From: an uncultured Lachnospiraceae bacterium
GTDB lineage: Bacteria; Bacillota; Clostridia; Lachnospirales; Lachnospiraceae
Length of the DNA: 47,088 bases
Direction of reading: 5' to 3'
Assembly (NCBI GenBank): GCA_937965795.1
Contig: CALCMD010000069.1
Span: forward strand, 1 to 47,088
Made by a program: the position numbers and the translations under genes. Positions 31,291-39,570 of this stretch are shown here, one piece after another; position 1 is the stretch's first letter, and each line of letters opens with the position of its first letter. A model generated the notes under the pieces. It did no database searches and was not told the origin of the DNA. It was given only the letters and a program-made list of their open reading frames with translations.

Positions 31291-32181
31291 ATGTATCTGA
31301 TTAAAAAAGCAGAACGGCTTACAGGGCCTATCTATTTAATGGATGTGGAAGCGCCCCGTATCGCGAAACATTGCCTGCCAGGGCAGTTTATTATTGCGAA
31401 AATTGATGAGAAGGGAGAGAGAGTTCCGCTGACGATCTGCGACTATGACAGAGAAGCGGGAACGATCACCATTGTATTCCAGACGATCGGAGCGTCTACT
31501 GAGAGATTTGCAGAATTAAAAGCAGGCGATTCTTTCAGAGATTTTGTGGGGCCTCTCGGAAAACCGTCCGAGCTTTGTACGGATGATTTAGAGGAAGTAA
31601 AGAAGAAAAAAATTCTTTTTGTAGCTGGCGGGGTAGGTACGGCGCCTGTATATCCGCAGGTAAAATGGCTGCACGAGCAGGGTATTGACGCAGATGTTAT
31701 CGTTGGCGCGAAAACGAAAGAACTGATCATTCTGGAAGAAGAGATGAAGGCAGTTGCCGGAAATTTATACATAACCACAGACGACGGCTCTTATGGAAGA
31801 AGCGGCATGGTAACGAAAGTGATCGAGGATCTGGTAACCCAGGAAGGAAAGAGCTATGACGTCTGCGTTGCCATCGGGCCGATGATTATGATGAAATTCT
31901 GCTGTCTGACGACAAAAAAACTGAATATTCCAACGGTTGTCAGCATGAATCCGATCATGGTAGATGGAACGGGTATGTGCGGAGCCTGCCGCCTGACTGT
32001 GGGGGATGAAGTCAAATTTGCCTGCGTGGACGGGCCGGAGTTTGACGGACATTTGATTAATTTTGACGAAGCCATGAAAAGACAGCAGATGTATAAGACG
32101 GCGGAAGGAAGAGCCATTTTAAAAGAACGTGAGGGCGATACGCATCACGGTGGCTGCGGAAATTGTGGAGGTGACGAATAA
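31291..32181 (+). CDS. nfnA: NfnA-type FAD/[2Fe-2S] ferredoxin:NADP oxidoreductase subunit
   Basis: The 296-residue protein has an FAD-binding barrel (VPLTICDYDREAGTI near 50), an NAD-binding domain (ILFVAGGVGTAPVYPQVKWL near 110) and a C-terminal [2Fe-2S] site (MCGACRLTVGDEVKFACVDG near 225). It matches the small subunit of NfnAB, which couples NADH and reduced ferredoxin to NADP+ reduction by electron bifurcation. It ends in an additional His/Cys-rich tail (THHGGCGNCGGDE). Its stop overlaps the nfnB start (TAATG). PyrK-like paralogues look similar, but the NfnB neighbour decides. Confidence 0.88.
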   Translation: MYLIKKAERLTGPIYLMDVEAPRIAKHCLPGQFIIAKIDEKGERVPLTICDYDREAGTITIVFQTIGASTERFAELKAGDSFRDFVGPLGKPSELCTDDLEEVKKKKILFVAGGVGTAPVYPQVKWLHEQGIDADVIVGAKTKELIILEEEMKAVAGNLYITTDDGSYGRSGMVTKVIEDLVTQEGKSYDVCVAIGPMIMMKFCCLTTKKLNIPTVVSMNPIMVDGTGMCGACRLTVGDEVKFACVDGPEFDGHLINFDEAMKRQQMYKTAEGRAILKEREGDTHHGGCGNCGGDE

Positions 32182-33569
32182 TGGCTGATGTATTAAAGAA
32201 AGTTCCGGTAAGAGAGCAGGCTCCGAAGGTAAGAGCCGCAAACTTTGAGGAAGTATGTTTGGGTTATAATAAAGAGGAAGCGATGGAAGAAGCCACACGC
32301 TGTATTAACTGCAAGAATGCAAAGTGCGTACAGGGGTGTCCGGTATCTATTAACATTCCAGCTTTTATACATGAAGTAAAAGAAGGAAATTTTGAAGAAG
32401 CATACAGAGTGATTTCCGAATCCAGCGCTCTTCCTGCAATCTGCGGGCGCGTCTGTCCTCAGGAAAGCCAGTGTGAAGGAAAATGTATCCGTGGGATCAA
32501 GGGCGAACCGATTTCCATCGGAAAACTGGAGCGTTTCGTGGCTGACTGGGCGAGAGAAAACGGCATCAAGCCGACAGCTCCGACAGAGAAAAACGGACAT
32601 AAAGTAGCTGTCATCGGTTCCGGTCCTTCCGGTCTGACCTGTGCGGGCGATCTGGCGAAGCTGGGATATGACGTGACGATTTTTGAAGCGCTTCATGAGG
32701 CAGGCGGCGTGCTTGTTTATGGTATTCCGGAGTTTCGTCTCCCGAAGAGCGCGGTAGTGGCTGCCGAAGTAGAGAATGTAAAAGCGCTGGGCGTTAAGAT
32801 TGAGACGAACGTAATCATTGGAAAATCCACAACCATCGACGAGCTGATGGACGAGGAAGGGTTCGAGGCTGTATTCATCGGTTCCGGCGCAGGGCTTCCG
32901 ATGTTTATGGGAATTCCGGGCGAGAATGCAAACGGCGTATTTTCCGCAAACGAGTACCTGACAAGAAATAATCTGATGAAGGCTTTTGACGAAAACTATG
33001 ATACACCAATCGCAAGGGGTAAAAAAGTAGCAGTTGTGGGCGGAGGAAATGTAGCGATGGATGCTGCCAGAACAGCGCTTCGTCTGGGCGCCGAAGTACA
33101 TATCGTATACAGACGTAGTGAAGCGGAGCTGCCTGCACGAGTAGAAGAGGTACATCATGCAAAAGAAGAGGGCGTGATCTTTGACCTTCTGACAAATCCG
33201 ACAGAGATTCTTGTGGATGAGAATGACGCCGTTAAGGGAATGAGATGTATCCGTATGGAACTGGGCGAACCGGATGCGTCCGGCAGAAGGCGTCCGGTAG
33301 CAATTCCGGGGTCCGAGTTTGAGCTGGAGCTTGACACAGTTATCATGTCTTTGGGAACTTCACCGAATCCGCTGATTTCTTCGACGACAATTGGCCTGGA
33401 TACGAACAAGAGAAAATGTATCATTGCCGATGAGACGACCGGCCAGACATCAAAGGAAGGCGTGTTTGCGGGCGGAGATGCCGTTACTGGCGCGGCTACC
33501 GTTATTCTGGCAATGGGCGCCGGAAAAGCGGCGGCAAAAGGCATTCATGAATTTTTATCAAACAGATAG
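32181..33569 (+). CDS. nfnB: NfnB / glutamate synthase small-chain-like flavoprotein
   Basis: The 462-residue protein has two [4Fe-4S]-type Cys clusters near the start (CINCKNAKCVQGCP at 41-54 and CGRVCPQESQCEGKC near 90-104). An FAD-binding fold (VAVIGSGPSGLTCAGDLAKL near 144) and an NADPH-binding fold (KVAVVGGGNVAMDAARTALR near 285) follow, then the C-terminal VFAGGDAVTGAATVILAMGAGK. It is the large subunit of NfnAB. Databases often name it GltA; the one-base overlap with nfnA and no glutamate synthase large chain nearby favour the bifurcating transhydrogenase role. Confidence 0.88.
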   Translation: MADVLKKVPVREQAPKVRAANFEEVCLGYNKEEAMEEATRCINCKNAKCVQGCPVSINIPAFIHEVKEGNFEEAYRVISESSALPAICGRVCPQESQCEGKCIRGIKGEPISIGKLERFVADWARENGIKPTAPTEKNGHKVAVIGSGPSGLTCAGDLAKLGYDVTIFEALHEAGGVLVYGIPEFRLPKSAVVAAEVENVKALGVKIETNVIIGKSTTIDELMDEEGFEAVFIGSGAGLPMFMGIPGENANGVFSANEYLTRNNLMKAFDENYDTPIARGKKVAVVGGGNVAMDAARTALRLGAEVHIVYRRSEAELPARVEEVHHAKEEGVIFDLLTNPTEILVDENDAVKGMRCIRMELGEPDASGRRRPVAIPGSEFELELDTVIMSLGTSPNPLISSTTIGLDTNKRKCIIADETTGQTSKEGVFAGGDAVTGAATVILAMGAGKAAAKGIHEFLSNR

Positions 33570-33583
33570 AAGGAGACATCTTT

Positions 33584-33886
33584 ATGGTTAGACACATTGT
33601 GACATGGTGTTTTAAAGAGGATGTGGAGGATGCCAGAAAGCCGGAGCTGAAAGCGGCGATGGCAAAGCATCTGGAAGCGCTGACCGGGAAGGTTCCGGGA
33701 CTCGTATCCGCAAAATTTCTTTCTGAACTGCTTCCATCCAGTACGCATGATATGGCGCTGATGACAGAGCATTCTACACCAGAAGATTTAAGGGTTTACG
33801 CATCGCATCCGGAGCATGTGAAGGTAGCAGACACTTATGTGCGTCCTTTTGTCTGCAACAGAACGGCGGTTGACTTTGAAATATAA
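33584..33886 (+). CDS. Dabb-family (stress-responsive A/B barrel) protein
   Basis: This 100-residue protein shows the dimeric alpha-beta barrel pattern: MVRHIVTWCFKED at the start, a central helix (KAAMAKHLEALTG), GLVSAKFLSEL and a final YASHPEHVKVADTYVRPFV. Such proteins form dimers with a small-molecule pocket; the ligand is unknown. It lies 14 bases after nfnB with an AAGGAGA site and is followed by a terminator, so it is probably the last gene of the nfn unit. Confidence 0.8.
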   Translation: MVRHIVTWCFKEDVEDARKPELKAAMAKHLEALTGKVPGLVSAKFLSELLPSSTHDMALMTEHSTPEDLRVYASHPEHVKVADTYVRPFVCNRTAVDFEI

Positions 33887-33897
33887 CAGAAGCATAT

Positions 33898-33928
33898 GGG
33901 ATGGAGAAAAAGCTCCATCCCTGTTTTT
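33898..33928 (+). terminator. Terminator of the nfnAB-dabb unit
   Basis: The arms GGGATGGAG and CTCCATCCC close on AAAAAG and are followed by a T-rich tract. Confidence 0.85.
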
Positions 33929-33983
33929 GAATATGGAAAATCAGGGATAACAGCAAGCCGCAGCATCACGGAAAGGAGAATTC

Positions 33984-34463
33984 ATGAAAATTACTGTGTT
34001 GACCGTGGGAAAAATTAAGGAAAAATATCTGGTACAGGGAATCAGTGAATATGCCAAAAGACTTGGCCGTTACTGCAAGCTGGAAATCGTGGAAGCGGCG
34101 GATGAAAAGACGCCGGATAAAGCAAGTGACGCCACAGAGGTACAGATTAAGGAAACGGAAGGAAAACGCCTGATGAAGCATATACGTGAGGACGATTATG
34201 TGATTGCCCTGGCGATTCAGGGAAAGATGCTGGATTCCGTAGAATTATCAAAGGCAATGGAGAATCTGGGGATTCAGGGCAGAAGCAGTCTGGTATTTGT
34301 CATCGGAGGTTCGCTGGGGCTGTCAGACGAGGTATTAAAAAGAGCAGACTTTCTTTTGAGTTTTTCAAAGATGACGTTCCCTCATCAGCTTATGCGAATG
34401 ATTCTTCTGGAGCAGATTTACCGGGGATATCGGATTATGATGCACGAGCCGTATCATAAGTAA
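33984..34463 (+). CDS. rlmH: 23S rRNA pseudouridine-1915 N3-methyltransferase RlmH
   Basis: The 159-residue SPOUT methyltransferase methylates pseudouridine 1915 in helix 69 of 23S rRNA with S-adenosylmethionine. It starts MKITVLTVGKIKEKYLVQGI, has the knot motif FVIGGSLGLSDEV near 110, and ends LLEQIYRGYRIMMHEPYHK, where the final His-Lys is typical. The start follows GAAAGGAG. Confidence 0.95.
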   Translation: MKITVLTVGKIKEKYLVQGISEYAKRLGRYCKLEIVEAADEKTPDKASDATEVQIKETEGKRLMKHIREDDYVIALAIQGKMLDSVELSKAMENLGIQGRSSLVFVIGGSLGLSDEVLKRADFLLSFSKMTFPHQLMRMILLEQIYRGYRIMMHEPYHK

Positions 34464-34484
34464 ATATATGAAAGGAGTATGTTT

Positions 34485-35117
34485 ATGAACCAGAAAGAAA
34501 GAATGCTGGCAGGCTTGCCATACAAGGCCTGGCTGGACGGCCTTGAGGAAGAGAGGGAGCTCTGTAAGCAGAAAATCTATGAATTGAATCTGCTGCCCCC
34601 GAAGGAACGGGGAAAAATACCGGAGCTCTTGAAGGAATTGTTTGGAAAAACCGGGGAAAATCTTTGGATTGAGCCGCCGTTTCATTGTGATTATGGGTGG
34701 AATATTGAAGTGGGAGAAAATCTTTTTGCAAATTATAATCTTACCATTCTCGATGTTGGGAAGGTCACGATTGGAAAAAATGTACAGATTGCTCCAAATG
34801 TATCCATTTATACCGCAGGACATCCGATCCATGCGGACAGCCGTAATTCGGGATATGAATATGGAATTCCTATTACTGTTGGAGATAACGTCTGGATTGG
34901 CGGGAATACAGTAATCCTTCCGGGAGTCACGATTGGAAAAAACGCTGTGATTGGGGCAGGGAGCGTCGTGTCAAAGGACATCCCGGACAATGTGATCGCT
35001 GCCGGAAATCCATGCAAAGTGATTCGTGAGATTACGGAGGAGGACAGAAAGTACTACTATAAAAAAAGAGTGTTTGATTCGGAATCCTGGGATGAGATCG
35101 ATAAAGGAGATATGTGA
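34485..35117 (+). CDS. Maltose/galactoside-type O-acetyltransferase
   Basis: The 210-residue protein has a Mac domain (MNQKERMLAGLPYKAW, residues 1-55) and a left-handed beta-helix of hexapeptide repeats (GENLWIEPPFHCDYGWNIEV then GENLFANYNLTILDVGKV, with the catalytic His in YTAGHPIHADSR near 113). VWIGGNTVILPGVTIGKNAV and VIAAGNPCKVIREI close the fold. It transfers acetyl from acetyl-CoA to a sugar. The ATG at 34485 is seven bases from AAGGAG; the ATG at 34479 is too close to it. Confidence 0.85.
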   Translation: MNQKERMLAGLPYKAWLDGLEEERELCKQKIYELNLLPPKERGKIPELLKELFGKTGENLWIEPPFHCDYGWNIEVGENLFANYNLTILDVGKVTIGKNVQIAPNVSIYTAGHPIHADSRNSGYEYGIPITVGDNVWIGGNTVILPGVTIGKNAVIGAGSVVSKDIPDNVIAAGNPCKVIREITEEDRKYYYKKRVFDSESWDEIDKGDM

Positions 35118-35118
35118 C

Positions 35119-35478
35119 ATGGGATGTTTGGGAAATTTGTTGTGGTTTTTGTTTGGGGGAGCGCTTAGCGGACTGAGCTGGTGCCTTGCGGGATGTCTCT
35201 GGTGTATTACGATTATTGGAATTCCGGTGGGAATGCAGTGCTTTAAGCTGGCGTCCTTAAGCTTTTTTCCCTTCGGGAAAGAAGTTTCTTACGGAGGAGG
35301 CGCTGGTTCATTTCTGCTGAATATGATCTGGCTTCTGATTTCTGGCCTGGTGCTGGCGCTGGAACATTTGACGCTCGGCATGTTATTATGTATTACGGTG
35401 ATCGGAATTCCTTTTGGATTGCAGCAGTTTAAGCTGGCAAAGCTGGCGCTGATGCCTTTTGGCGCAGAGGTTTATTAA
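35119..35478 (+). CDS. YccF-domain membrane protein
   Basis: The 119-residue protein has two copies of the YccF motif (CITIIGIPVGMQCFKLASLS..PFG near 27-51 and CITVIGIPFGLQQFKLAKLA..PFG near 93-116), each within or after a hydrophobic segment. It is an inner-membrane protein of unknown function. The start lies one base after the acetyltransferase stop, behind AAAGGAGAT, so they are probably cotranscribed. Confidence 0.8.
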   Translation: MGCLGNLLWFLFGGALSGLSWCLAGCLWCITIIGIPVGMQCFKLASLSFFPFGKEVSYGGGAGSFLLNMIWLLISGLVLALEHLTLGMLLCITVIGIPFGLQQFKLAKLALMPFGAEVY

Positions 35479-35590
35479 AGGATTCGAATATGGAGAGAAG
35501 GAGGATAACGTGATCCGTATTGGGACTTCTTCATTTCACATCTGTTTGTGGAAAGCGGCGCCATATCCACCCTGGATGTTCCCTTCCAAC

Positions 35591-35640
35591 AAAATTGTAG
35601 CTTTACAGTAATATTATAGTAAGGTACGGATGGTATACTT
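35591..35640 (+). promoter_or_regulatory. Promoter/operator A, shared with the ABC transporter
   Basis: A 50-base block upstream of the polyprenyl synthase matches the block at 38804-38853 at about 41 of 50 positions. It contains the imperfect palindrome TTACAGTAATATTATAGTAA at the -35 position and TATACT at 35634-35639 as -10. There is no clear SigA -35, which suggests activation by a bound regulator, presumably the response regulator encoded between the two sites. Confidence 0.65.
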
Positions 35641-35707
35641 TCATAGAATGTAAGGTGCGGGAAAGGGGGGGGATTCTATGAAGCATTGCCAGACGAGGAG
35701 TAACTAT

Positions 35708-36733
35708 ATGATAAATCTTGAGGATATTCCAGGAATTGATACAGAACTGAAAATGGTAAATGAACATATAGAACATTTATATCGGTCAAACAGTGAATCT
35801 ATGCAAAAAATGCTGGATTGGGTATTGAAAGCCAGAGGGAAACAGATTCGGCCGCTTTTGACACTTTTATGTGCAAGGCTGAAGGGGAAATGTGTTGATG
35901 TGACAGAGGCAGCAGCGGTAATTGAAATATGCCATACCGCTTCACTGGTTCATGATGACATTATAGACGAAGCGGATAGCCGCAGGGGACAGCTTTCTGT
36001 TCAGAAAAAATTTGGCAGGGAAATGGCGGTTTATGCTGGAGACTTTATGATTTTTGCCGCAATCAGCCGAACAGGGTTAAAGAAGAAACCCTATTATGGT
36101 TCGATATTTGAGCAATTGGAAAGAATGTGTGATGGGGAGGTTAACCAATTTGAGCATCGTTATGATATAGAAATCACAGAGGAGCAGTATATTGAGAATA
36201 TCATAGGAAAGACTTCAGCAATGTTTTGTATAGCCTGCAAAACCGGCGCATATGAAGGAAAATGTAATGATAATGAAATATTCGCGGCAGAACGATATGC
36301 TGAAAATTTTGGGTTGGTTTTCCAATTGAGAGATGATTTACTGGATTTTCTGCCTACAAATGAATTGTCAAAGAAGACTGTACATAATGACTTTTGGTGC
36401 GGATATTACACACTTCCGGTTATTCACTCATTTTCTGACTGTAGGCATGGGGCCGAGTTGAAACAAATAGCAGTGGATATCAAAAATAGTCTGTATAGCG
36501 AATTGACAGACAAGCGAATAGCCGAATTAATCAGCGCTTCTGAGGGATTCGAATATACTTTGATGATGATAGACCAATATGCCAGGGAAGCGAAGCAGAG
36601 TCTGAATGTGTTTAAAGATTCTATTGCCAGGAAGAAGCTGCATGAATTAGTTGATACGGTTCAGCTAAGCGCCCATAGGATCGTGTCAGATTATTTGTCG
36701 GATATTCCGTCTGCAAAGATTATGGCCATTTAA
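35708..36733 (+). CDS. Polyprenyl diphosphate synthase (long-chain type)
   Basis: The 341-residue trans-prenyl transferase joins isopentenyl diphosphate units to an allylic diphosphate. Both Asp-rich motifs are intact: HDDIIDEADSRRG near 88 and LRDDLLDF near 212. A small Ala occupies the fifth position before the first motif (TASLVHDD), which in this family allows longer chains, as in heptaprenyl synthases. GKQIRPLL near 44 binds the substrate. The ATG at 35708 follows GAGGAG; an ATG at 35678 behind GGGGGGG is nearly as good and would add ten residues. It has a promoter like that of the ABC transporter downstream, hinting at a role in the lipid-carrier cycle under envelope stress. Confidence 0.8.
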   Translation: MINLEDIPGIDTELKMVNEHIEHLYRSNSESMQKMLDWVLKARGKQIRPLLTLLCARLKGKCVDVTEAAAVIEICHTASLVHDDIIDEADSRRGQLSVQKKFGREMAVYAGDFMIFAAISRTGLKKKPYYGSIFEQLERMCDGEVNQFEHRYDIEITEEQYIENIIGKTSAMFCIACKTGAYEGKCNDNEIFAAERYAENFGLVFQLRDDLLDFLPTNELSKKTVHNDFWCGYYTLPVIHSFSDCRHGAELKQIAVDIKNSLYSELTDKRIAELISASEGFEYTLMMIDQYAREAKQSLNVFKDSIARKKLHELVDTVQLSAHRIVSDYLSDIPSAKIMAI

Positions 36734-36769
36734 GAGAGCGGTTTAAAAACTAAGAAAATGAAGGCAAAT

Positions 36770-36818
36770 AAGAGTTGATAGCAGGTATCTGGAAACAGAT
36801 GTGTCTATCAACTCTTTT
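36770..36818 (+). terminator. Terminator after the polyprenyl synthase
   Basis: The outer arms AAGAGTTGATAG and CTATCAACTCTT, with the inner hairpin ATCTG-GAAA-CAGAT, are followed by TTTT. Confidence 0.8.
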
Positions 36819-36883
36819 GTATGCCGCAGTATGCAGAAAAGCTGCCGGCGCCAGGTTTCCTGCATTGTCTGTGATAGAGTTGA

Positions 36884-36889
36884 TATAAT
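36884..36889 (+). promoter_or_regulatory. Putative -10 box of the two-component operon
   Basis: TATAAT lies 83 bases before the response regulator start. The -35 region is weak. The TTACAGTAAT operator is absent here. Confidence 0.4.
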
Positions 36890-36971
36890 ATGATTTTAGA
36901 GGTAAAATGAAAAAACATGGAAGTTATTTCTAAGTAGATGAAAGAGTCGGTAAAAAAGAAGGTGAATACAG

Positions 36972-37658
36972 ATGAAACGAATTTTATTAGTCGAGGATGA
37001 CCTGAGTCTGATAAGCGGACTGTCATTTGCTGTTAAAAAGCAGGGATACCTGCTTGATGTGGCACATACCAGCAGTGAAACAGGTAGATTGTGGGAAAAC
37101 GGGAAATACGATCTGGTTATTTTGGATGTCTCCCTGCCGGATGGCTCTGGTTTTGACATATGCAAAAATATACGGCGGACATCAAAGGCGCCGATTATGT
37201 TTCTGACCGCTATGGATGAAGAAACAGATATTATCATGGGGCTTGATATCGGCGGTGATGATTATATTACAAAACCATTTAAACTGGCTGTGTTTATGTC
37301 GAGGATCAATGCGCTGCTTAGAAGGAGCGATAATTTTAACCAGGCAGCTACAGAATTGAATTCTAATGATATACGGGTTCAGCGCCTGAAAGGAGAAGTA
37401 TATAAAAATAATGTGCGGGTCGAATTAACGGCGAGTGAGTATAAACTACTATGTCTGTTCATGGAAAACCCAGATGTGGTTCTTTCCCCGGAGCAGATTC
37501 TAAATCGCTTATGGGATTGCGATGAAAACTATATAGATAACAATTCCCTTACGGTGTATATACGCAGACTGCGGACAAAGATTGAAGATAATCCGGGCCG
37601 CCCCCAAAGGATACTTACTGTCCGCCGTATGGGGTATAAGTGGAATACGAATCATTGA
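36972..37658 (+). CDS. OmpR/PhoB-family response regulator
   Basis: The 228-residue protein has a receiver domain with Asp9-Asp10, phosphate acceptor Asp52 (VILDVSLPDG), Thr79 and Lys101 (YITKPF), and a C-terminal winged helix (LTASEYKLLCLFMENPDVVL then NSLTVYIRRLRTKIED). It is followed nine bases later by its histidine kinase. Likely targets are the two TTACAGTAAT-type operators on either side, upstream of the polyprenyl synthase and the ABC transporter; that link is inference from position and shared sites. Confidence 0.9.
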   Translation: MKRILLVEDDLSLISGLSFAVKKQGYLLDVAHTSSETGRLWENGKYDLVILDVSLPDGSGFDICKNIRRTSKAPIMFLTAMDEETDIIMGLDIGGDDYITKPFKLAVFMSRINALLRRSDNFNQAATELNSNDIRVQRLKGEVYKNNVRVELTASEYKLLCLFMENPDVVLSPEQILNRLWDCDENYIDNNSLTVYIRRLRTKIEDNPGRPQRILTVRRMGYKWNTNH

Positions 37659-37666
37659 GGTGCATC

Positions 37667-38704
37667 ATGAAAATATTGGCAAACAGAAAAATTAAAGTCC
37701 TTTTTTACAAAATTATGGTTTGTATGCTGATTTTTATCGTGGTTTCCGCGTCGTTCATAACCTTTGAACTTAAAAGTGCAGCACTCGGTATCCTTCTGTG
37801 TGCTCTGGTTATGTGCATTGTCATCGTGGCGTCCTGTTATGGATATTTTAAGGAACAAAATGGGATTATAGAAAGTGCAGTGGCTCAGATTACAGAATAC
37901 ATTTCCGGCAACAGGGAGGCGAGGATCGCATGCGATGAGGAAGGGGAACTATACAGACTGTTTCATGAGGTGAACGCGCTGGCGGCCATTCTGAACGCAA
38001 ATGCAGAAAATGAGAGAAAATCGAAACAATTTCTGAAGAATACCATATCGGATATTTCCCATCAGTTGAAAACACCTCTTGCGGCATTGAATATTTATAA
38101 CGGACTTCTACAGGGGGAAACAAAAGAACTGCCGGAGCTTCAGGAGTTTGCGGTACTGTCAGAAAAGGAACTTGACAGGATCGAAACACTGGTGCAGAAC
38201 CTGCTGAAGATCACAAAGCTGGATGCCGGTTCCATTGTATTTGAAAAGACTTTGGAGAATGTGGCAGATATGATGGGAGAAGTGGAACTGCACTTTGCGT
38301 ACCGCGCCGCACAGGAGAAAAAGGAGCTGGTGCTGTCCGGGGAAGAACATATTTCATTGCTTTGTGACCATGACTGGATGATAGAAGCAGTAGAAAATAT
38401 TGTGAAAAATTCTTTTGACCATACACAAAAGGGGGATTTTGTGAGGATGGAATGGAAACAATCTGCATCTATGGTTCAGATTAGGATAACAGATAATGGC
38501 AGCGGTATCCATCCGGAAGATCTGCACCATATTTTCAAACGATTTTACCGAAGCCGTTTTTCCAAAGACCAGCAGGGGATTGGTCTTGGACTTCCCCTTG
38601 CAAAAATGATCGTTGAAGCACACAATGGCACAATAGAAGTAAGTAGTGAACCGGGAACTGGCACTACGTTTGTCCTGAATTTTTTGATTACTGCAATATC
38701 GTAA
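37667..38704 (+). CDS. Intramembrane-sensing histidine kinase
   Basis: This is a 345-residue kinase. Two membrane segments (about 12-31 and 38-60) are joined by only a few residues, so there is no outer sensor domain. This is the layout of BceS-type kinases that sense through a partner ABC transporter. The H-box is SDISHQLKTPLA with His132; the N-box is ENIVKNSFDH; G1 is ITDNGSGI; G2 is GIGLGLPLAK. The ATG at 37667 follows GAGGTG. The ABC transporter gene follows after 182 bases, as in antimicrobial-peptide detoxification modules. Confidence 0.88.
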   Translation: MKILANRKIKVLFYKIMVCMLIFIVVSASFITFELKSAALGILLCALVMCIVIVASCYGYFKEQNGIIESAVAQITEYISGNREARIACDEEGELYRLFHEVNALAAILNANAENERKSKQFLKNTISDISHQLKTPLAALNIYNGLLQGETKELPELQEFAVLSEKELDRIETLVQNLLKITKLDAGSIVFEKTLENVADMMGEVELHFAYRAAQEKKELVLSGEEHISLLCDHDWMIEAVENIVKNSFDHTQKGDFVRMEWKQSASMVQIRITDNGSGIHPEDLHHIFKRFYRSRFSKDQQGIGLGLPLAKMIVEAHNGTIEVSSEPGTGTTFVLNFLITAIS

Positions 38705-38803
38705 GCGAATGGTCATGCTGCTGTAAGATAAAGGGTATATTCTAATTTGAGAGAAGGAATGGTTATAAAGTCGGTATAAGGTCATTGATTTTTGAAATCT
38801 TAC

Positions 38804-38853
38804 AAAATCGTAGCCTTACAGTAATATTACTGTAGGAAACGGATGGTATTCTA
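38804..38853 (+). promoter_or_regulatory. Promoter/operator B of the ABC transporter
   Basis: This is the partner of the block at 35591. It has the near-perfect palindrome TTACAGTAATATTACTGTAG at 38816-38835 and TATTCT at 38847-38852 as -10. The palindrome covers the -35 position. Most matching bases lie in the palindrome and the -10 region. Confidence 0.7.
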
Positions 38854-38886
38854 CCGGTAGAAATCAAAGAAAGAGGTGCTTATCAT

Positions 38887-39570
38887 ATGGACTTGTTAGA
38901 AGTGAGATCAATTTCTAAAACCTACGGCAGTGGCGAAACGTCTGTGCGGGCATTAAAAAAAGTTAGTTTTTCAGTCCCGAAGGGCGAATATGTGGCTATT
39001 GTGGGAGAATCTGGCTCCGGCAAAAGTACTCTCCTTAATATGATCGGCGCACTGGATAACCCGACATCGGGAAAGGTGCTGATCGACGGCAAGGATATTT
39101 TTGCAATGAAGGAGAGCAAGCTGACTGTTTTCCGCAGACGGAACATCGGCTTTATTTTCCAGGCATTCAATCTGATCCCGGAACTTACCGTAGAGCAGAA
39201 TATTATCTTCCCGGTTCTTTTGGATTACCAGAAACCGGATAAGAAGTATCTGGAGGAACTTCTGGAAGTGCTGAATCTGAAGGACCGCCGGAACCATCTG
39301 CCGAGCCAGCTATCTGGCGGTCAGCAGCAGAGGGTGGCAATCGGCCGTGCATTGCTCACACGTCCTTCACTGATCCTCGCTGACGAGCCGACCGGAAATC
39401 TGGACACGCAGAACAGCAGTGAGGTCATTGCCCTGCTGAAGAATGCGTCAAAGAGGTATGCACAGACGATTATTATGATTACGCATAGCCGGAGCATTGC
39501 ACAGACTGCGGACCGGGTACTACAGGTGTCAGATGGTGTGCTGACTGATCTGGGGAGGTGCAAGGAATGA
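38887..39570 (+). CDS. ABC transporter ATPase (MacB/BceA type)
   Basis: The 227-residue ATPase has Walker A GESGSGKST near 40, FQAFNLIPELTVEQNI, signature LSGGQQQR near 142 and Walker B LILADEPTGNLD, with the switch His in IMITHS. The LolD/MacB/BceA type works with FtsX-like permeases, and the next gene, overlapping by four bases, encodes one. The pair with the upstream kinase suggests export of, or release from, an envelope-active peptide. Confidence 0.9.
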   Translation: MDLLEVRSISKTYGSGETSVRALKKVSFSVPKGEYVAIVGESGSGKSTLLNMIGALDNPTSGKVLIDGKDIFAMKESKLTVFRRRNIGFIFQAFNLIPELTVEQNIIFPVLLDYQKPDKKYLEELLEVLNLKDRRNHLPSQLSGGQQQRVAIGRALLTRPSLILADEPTGNLDTQNSSEVIALLKNASKRYAQTIIMITHSRSIAQTADRVLQVSDGVLTDLGRCKE

